Source: Pyropia yezoensis
Lineage: Eukaryota; Rhodophyta; Bangiophyceae; Bangiales; Bangiaceae
Length of the DNA stretch: 64,000 bases
Direction: 5' to 3'
Assembly (NCBI GenBank): GCA_009829735.1
Contig: CM020618.1
Span: forward strand, 20,321,346-20,385,345
The notes under the pieces were generated by a model. It did no database searches. It was not told the origin of the DNA and saw only the letters and a program-made list of their open reading frames with translations. Each line of letters begins with the position of its first letter. Within the stretch, counting starts at the first letter, position 1. The position numbers and the translations under genes were made by a program. Positions 60,601-64,000 of the stretch are shown piece by piece.

Positions 60601-61795
60601 CGTCGACGTGGTCGACCACGTAAGGGGATGCCACCCCTGTGCACGTAACCGCATGAGTCTACATAGGCAGGCGTCTGCCATGAAGCTGTTCCCACCCGAT
60701 TGGCCCCAACGAGCAATCGCTATCGACTTACTCGGGCCACTTCCGGTAACGGAAGAAGGGAACAGGTACATCCTGGTCATGTCGGACCGCTTCACCAAGC
60801 TGTCACGAGCGGCAGCCATCCCGAATGATACGGCATACACGATTATGAACGCAGTGGTTGACCACTGGATCAGTGCATACGGAGTCATGAAGCAACTCCT
60901 CTCCGATAACGGAGCAAACCTTACGTCAGCCTTCTGCATTAAGGTCCTGGGCATGTTCGGCATCGAATCACGTCGGGCATCCGACTACCACCCGAAAACC
61001 AACGGGCAGGTAGAGCGGTTCAACCGCACCATCGTCAAGATGCTACAGTGCTACGTCGCCGAGCACACGAACACTTGGGACAGGCTTCTGTCCGTACTCA
61101 CCCTGGCATACAATGCCAGGCCACATCGGAGCACGAACATCGCTCCACTGGAGTGGGTCATGCCACTAGGCGTCGGTAACCTGACGCTGCCACCCGGCAG
61201 GTGCACTCGGTATGATGCACCGAAGGGCCGACCGGCCGAACGGATCCACTTAGCTTGGTTAGCCAAGCTATCGTGGATGATACCGAAACTCAAGGGCGCC
61301 CTTGACCGTACACAACTTCGATACAAGAAGAACTTCGACGCCCGGCTACGGGTGCGCAACGCTAACCTGATGTCAGGTGACTGGGTCTACATCAGACACC
61401 AGAAGTTCCGGGGGAACAAGCTCATGCAACCGGTCAAGGGACCGTACCAGATTCTCCACAGAGATGACCACTCTGTTATCTTACACTCCGATACGGAGAT
61501 CCAACGCATCAGTGTGAATGATGTCACACCTGCTCCGAAGCCGGAACAGCCTCATCCGATACCGGCTGGGTTGCTACATGAAGCTCTTACAACCCGCCGG
61601 TCAGAGGACCCGGTGGGACCGGATGGGATTCCATACCAAGTAGAGAGCGTGGTCGGACACACCGACCCGGACCTACCAGGACCCTGGTACGTCAAGGTTA
61701 TGTGGGTCGGATACGACTCACCCACCTGGGAACAGGCGGCAAGTATACCCCGCCAACTCCTCATGCCTTACATGAGGCGACGACGCCTACTGTAA
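57629..61795 (+). CDS. pol: Pol polyprotein of element 2 (protease, RT, RNase H, integrase, chromodomain-like tail)
   Basis: 1388 residues from ATG 57629, uninterrupted. Protease LDTGAGPNL near residue 112 with a CILGCTF strand. Reverse transcriptase FCIDYRRLN and YLDD near residue 579. RNase H DVDAC, TERE and SDHEPL. Integrase zinc region with GGSRMFAAMRRFFYWP and CHPCARNR, then the DDE triad in IDLLGPL (about 1032), SDNGANL (about 1091) and NGQVERFN (about 1127). The tail has VKVMWVGYDSPTWEQA, a chromodomain-like strand pattern. Unlike element 1, protease and RT share one frame with no stop. Confidence 0.94.
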   Translation: MTGGRWGNPSKPPRSTAGKAPRRARLSRRRINPRVHLPAPTIRRQGIDYQPPRLGGEDGKPRHMEPDKGPVQDARATPDIGVGHVLFTLENFKVSATLGVDPQSTRSYYPVLDTGAGPNLIRKDTLPDKWLPRVRVTRGPTIKDANGRLIRTTAAMSLQVTIGELTTEVDFLVCETLAVPCILGCTFINVHVDAIRPGRRTVELQEADGTKRGHTAIVRDLTLQGSHVNVAEVYASVEPKTLRLAKRTRFEPLSETVLPVNCDLAGICRFKSNLRTYKRHGLTMANGLIDLPAGGSSLLVMANYRRKAVTLPKGTILGIAELYEGDILTPDKEGQVEPLEVLAVAETTERQQPDDGKPSPSAAPADMPPKDQEALKALAEADLDHLPPSVAEGVRRMLRKHDVMWTGGALGTIGATQHRIDLVPGARPARSQPHRAGPMQREIVDGEVKRMSEAKVIRPSMSEWGAPVVIVPKKDQTPRFCIDYRRLNLVTKKDSYPLPRMDECIDSLGEATVFTTIDCNAGYWQIPVADEDIPKTAFVCHSGVYEFLRMPFGLSNAPATFQRDIDIILSGVKWRNCLVYLDDVIVFSRYMDDHVQHVDEVLTLLRDAGVTLRLKKCAFFQQTVEYLGHQITPGKLGVLEANTRALRDARFLNTQTQLKSFLGMCNVYPRFVEEFARIAKPLTVLTSSTLPKVLQPPSPSEEEAFESLKRALLSPPVLALPHRRGTFVIDVDACDTQVGCTLLQGETLIGSDNVIPDLRPVGYFSRTLNPAERNYSATERECLGVIWAVQLLRPYLEGSRFIVRSDHEPLRWLLNLGDKDSDSHGRLARWRLKMAEHDYRTVYKAGSTHHLRDALSRLDTPSGDTRPVDEDIPVVPVCMVGNATQGMVDHTMAHLACPLTLADFREAQANDDDCRRHRANVLAGTAGIFSENEDGLIYRRAPADGRHQVVVPVSLRQAVMEREHENPTAGHPGGSRMFAAMRRFFYWPAIAVDVVDHVRGCHPCARNRMSLHRQASAMKLFPPDWPQRAIAIDLLGPLPVTEEGNRYILVMSDRFTKLSRAAAIPNDTAYTIMNAVVDHWISAYGVMKQLLSDNGANLTSAFCIKVLGMFGIESRRASDYHPKTNGQVERFNRTIVKMLQCYVAEHTNTWDRLLSVLTLAYNARPHRSTNIAPLEWVMPLGVGNLTLPPGRCTRYDAPKGRPAERIHLAWLAKLSWMIPKLKGALDRTQLRYKKNFDARLRVRNANLMSGDWVYIRHQKFRGNKLMQPVKGPYQILHRDDHSVILHSDTEIQRISVNDVTPAPKPEQPHPIPAGLLHEALTTRRSEDPVGPDGIPYQVESVVGHTDPDLPGPWYVKVMWVGYDSPTWEQAASIPRQLLMPYMRRRRLL

Positions 61796-61873
61796 CAACC
61801 CAACCGACACCGACTTCGGCTGTTGGGGGGTGAGGCTTATACCTACTAAGTAGGGTGTGACATGGTTACGGCA

Positions 61874-61961
61874 GACTTAGGTTTCTAAGTCAAATCAGAC
61901 TTAGATTTCTAAGTCGAACCAAGCTTAGGCAACTAAGTAGAGTCAAGCTTAGGTAACTAAG
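61874..61961. repeat. Four spaced CTTAG-N-CTAAG palindromes
   Basis: GACTTAGGTTTCTAAGTC (61874-61891), GACTTAGATTTCTAAGTC (61898-61915), CTTAGGCAACTAAG (61924 on) and CTTAGGTAACTAAG (61948-61961). Spacing is about 24-26 bp, and each can form a short hairpin. A fifth, CTACTAAGTAG, lies near 61844. Confidence 0.85.
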
Positions 61962-62039
61962 TAAAACCTGAACCTTAATAAGTTAACTTAAAGGTAAAGG
62001 CTAACTCCGATAATATCGAAGTAACTAGGGGGCTTACAA

Positions 62040-62096
62040 GGGAGGATGACCTCCCCAAGCCAAGACACATAGTGAGGGAGGATGACCTCCCCAAGC
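62040..62096. repeat. Duplicated GGGAGG-ATGA-CCTCCC hairpin
   Basis: GGGAGGATGACCTCCCCAAGC occurs at 62040-62060 and again at 62076-62096, 36 bp apart. Each copy contains a six-pair stem with a four-base loop. Confidence 0.85.
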
Positions 62097-62272
62097 ATGA
62101 ACCAACCGGAAGAAGTTGGACGGGAGGCAAGGCACCACTGAGCCAGAAGGGGTACTCCCAGGGCAGCAAACAGAGGCAAGCAATGCCCCCAAAGGGGATG
62201 AGTTTATACTCACTAATACCCGGCCACCATAAGGGCCACCGGGTCCCTCTCCCGTACAAACAATAACACTCC

Positions 62273-63931
62273 TCAGTGGGTAGACCCACTGCCCGAGGGA
62301 GGCCGCTCACGCGTAAGCGCGTATACCTCCGTGCTCCACCGGTCGGCTATCTCACGACGGTCAATCACCCGAGTTACCTCGGTGCATAGCTGAACGAGGG
62401 TGCTGCGGCCAGCCTCCACGTCCTCCAGAGCTGTCTGGAGGCGGTCAAGCACGCCACCGAAGCAACGCGCTGACCCAACCAGCGCAGCACCTGGGGGGAT
62501 ATCCTCCCAGCGAACAGAGAGACTCTCCCGCATTGCGCGGGCAACAAGGGCGTCAACGCCCTCATACCAGAGACAGGGACTCCCGTCTTGTATGACAGGG
62601 GCGGGAGGGGACACTGGCGCAGCCAGAGGAGCCAGAGGAGCCGACACGGCCACCACCGGAGCCGGTGGCGCCTGATATGAGGCCCGGTAGGACCCCACCG
62701 AAGGGGCTCCACCGTAACCCCGGCGGGGCTCCGCCCGACGACGGGACACCTCACGCTCCCCACCCGCAGAGCCCCACTCTCGGGGACGACGGCCAACCGC
62801 CGCCGGTATCGGGTTACCGAACCACGGGGCAAGGACCTGAAGAGGGACATGGATAACCATGGGAATACCCAGGTCAGCAACAGCCTCGGTGGACGCCCAC
62901 CCATGGCAACTAGGCTCACCCGGCTGAGTACGCCGGATACGCAACGAGTAACGAGGCAAGGGGGAAGCCCCAGCCTGCGGATCCCGGTACGGGGGAAGGG
63001 ACAACACCCCGGCCCAGTTCACGGCATCGTGAACAGCCAGCAGGGCCTCGAACTCCCGGGCCAACCCGGTCTTGGCGGCTATCAGGTCCACGCCCAACTG
63101 CGCGATGTGCCGACGGACACCCGTCGGAAGATGAAACAGGCGCCCCTGCCGGCGGACGGACAGCAAGAAGGAGGAAGCCTGCCCGAGGGTAACCTCAAGG
63201 GTGAAGGTACCCTGCAACGGGTGGACCGACCGGGAGGCCAACACACTCCCGAAGTATCGGAGACAGGAGCCGGTGTCAAACCGGAAAGCAGGGGCGGGTT
63301 CCCACCCCTCCTGCCACAGAGGCGGGCGCACGGGAGTGTATACCGGCGCACGACCGTTGCCGGTCTGCAACGCACACGTTATATCCGTGCGAAACGCATC
63401 CGCCATGACACCATGGTTACGTCGCCAGCTCGACGCCGACTTCAAACCCGCCATAGGCGGGTAGGGAGCCGTCAACGACAGATACGGGGATACCCCCGGG
63501 TAATAATCGAAGTCGGGATACCGACCGGTACTGCCCACCATCTCCCCAAACGCAACCGGCTCCGCCGCCGCCGCAATCCCCCGAGCACTAGCCGGGTAGT
63601 CAACCTCCCGCGGCAACGCGGGAGCAATCAGGTCGCATACCCCGAAGGCGGGGTCGAGGTAGACCTCACCCCGTCCCACCCGGGTGCGCCAGAGCTGCGC
63701 ATGCCGGTCGTCCGGCTGACTCAGGATCCAATGGTGTTCCACCCGCACCGCGTTCGGCTGGTTGACCAGCCGCACCAACTCCCGCTCCCAACTCGGGTCC
63801 ACCTTGACGCGCCGGGAGGACTCTCCACGGGGATGCGGCAGGTGGAAGTCCACCCGCATCCGCCCATCGGACTCCATTGAATCTTGCACAGTCAGGCCGC
63901 GAACCCGAGCCACCAAGTCCGACATCGACAT
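62273..63931 (-). CDS. Antisense accessory protein of element 2
   Basis: 552 residues on the strand opposite gag and pol, between pol and the expected 3' LTR. The ATG at 63929-63931 (MSMSDLVARV) was chosen; the frame stays open to the window edge, so more N-terminal sequence is possible. No known domain. At about residues 222-305 it has YFGSV, then RRQGRLFHLP, then VHDAVNW; the antisense protein of element 1 has HFGSV, RRGMLWHLP and LHKFIEW at about 228-315 with nearly the same spacing. It lacks the Arg/Ser tail of that protein; instead the last third has a Pro/Ala linker and a helical end. Mixed composition and the match argue for a real protein. Confidence 0.75.
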   Translation of the reverse strand: MSMSDLVARVRGLTVQDSMESDGRMRVDFHLPHPRGESSRRVKVDPSWERELVRLVNQPNAVRVEHHWILSQPDDRHAQLWRTRVGRGEVYLDPAFGVCDLIAPALPREVDYPASARGIAAAAEPVAFGEMVGSTGRYPDFDYYPGVSPYLSLTAPYPPMAGLKSASSWRRNHGVMADAFRTDITCALQTGNGRAPVYTPVRPPLWQEGWEPAPAFRFDTGSCLRYFGSVLASRSVHPLQGTFTLEVTLGQASSFLLSVRRQGRLFHLPTGVRRHIAQLGVDLIAAKTGLAREFEALLAVHDAVNWAGVLSLPPYRDPQAGASPLPRYSLRIRRTQPGEPSCHGWASTEAVADLGIPMVIHVPLQVLAPWFGNPIPAAVGRRPREWGSAGGEREVSRRRAEPRRGYGGAPSVGSYRASYQAPPAPVVAVSAPLAPLAAPVSPPAPVIQDGSPCLWYEGVDALVARAMRESLSVRWEDIPPGAALVGSARCFGGVLDRLQTALEDVEAGRSTLVQLCTEVTRVIDRREIADRWSTEVYALTRERPPSGSGSTH

Positions 63932-64000
63932 GGCGGGTTGACCCGCCGCCACGGCGACGCCGCCACCCAACGGGGCAACCCGGGCAGGACCAGGAAGAAT

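Larger units (their letters stand above)
61796..62272. other. Convergent gap of element 2 with palindromic repeats
   Basis: Lies between the stops of pol and the antisense gene. It is AT-richer than either gene and contains the two palindrome clusters listed separately. No coding sequence. A terminator or RNA-processing role for two converging transcripts is an inference. Confidence 0.6.
54843..64000 (+). mobile_element. Ty3/gypsy LTR retrotransposon (element 2), right end outside window
   Basis: Begins with a 363-bp LTR (TGTAGCA to TGCTACA) and a primer-binding site, then gag, one uninterrupted pol frame and a long antisense gene that runs to the window edge. The 3' LTR must lie beyond 64000. 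All frames are intact, so the copy looks potentially autonomous. Different LTR sequence and low protein similarity set it apart from element 1. Confidence 0.92.

Noticed and set aside
1-64000. CRISPR arrays, bacterial operons, rRNA genes
   Set aside because: None seen; spliceosomal introns, Mediator and proteasome genes show the DNA is eukaryotic nuclear.

Overview
The window is nuclear DNA of a red alga, most likely a bangiophyte of the Porphyra/Pyropia type. The strongest clue is an intron-containing gene for a phycoerythrin gamma subunit (12031-13410), a nuclear-encoded phycobilisome protein confined to red algae. A GC-rich, low-complexity genome with few introns, a cyanobacterial-type MiaB with a transit-like N-terminus, and eukaryotic RPN8 and MED22 genes agree with this. 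Nine introns could be placed by protein homology; eight of them begin GTAYGY.

Layout. 1-24 kb is a host-gene region: 3' end of a TruA-type pseudouridine synthase, MED22, a five-finger C2H2 protein (minus), the phycoerythrin gamma gene, a PSMG4-like proteasome chaperone broken by G-runs (minus), an EF-hand plus TKL kinase fusion (minus) and a secreted or membrane protein of unknown function (minus). These are separated by long GC-rich spacers with many spurious open frames. 24-39 kb is a nest of mobile elements: a (GGTGGC)n array, a complete Ty3/gypsy chromovirus with 469-bp LTRs (element 1, 24959-34335), then a decayed Crypton (tyrosine recombinase plus GCR1_C-like domain) that has a 363-bp solo LTR inserted in it with a perfect 5-bp target duplication. 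40-45 kb returns to host genes: a plastid-type MiaB tRNA methylthiotransferase that needs an 11-nt microexon, and the proteasome lid subunit RPN8 (minus). 45-64 kb is again mobile: a truncated Ty1/copia gag-protease fragment, a five-exon MULE-like transposase gene, and a second Ty3/gypsy element (element 2, from 54843 past the window end). The solo LTR belongs to the element 2 family.

The most notable observation is that both Ty3/gypsy elements, though diverged and with different LTRs, carry a long open reading frame on the opposite strand between pol and the 3' LTR. The two antisense proteins are collinear and share a domain of about 85 residues, so this looks like a conserved antisense accessory gene. 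In element 2 the convergent gap between pol and the antisense gene is filled with palindromic repeats. The second notable item is the MiaB microexon, which carries two of the three cysteines that bind the radical-SAM cluster.
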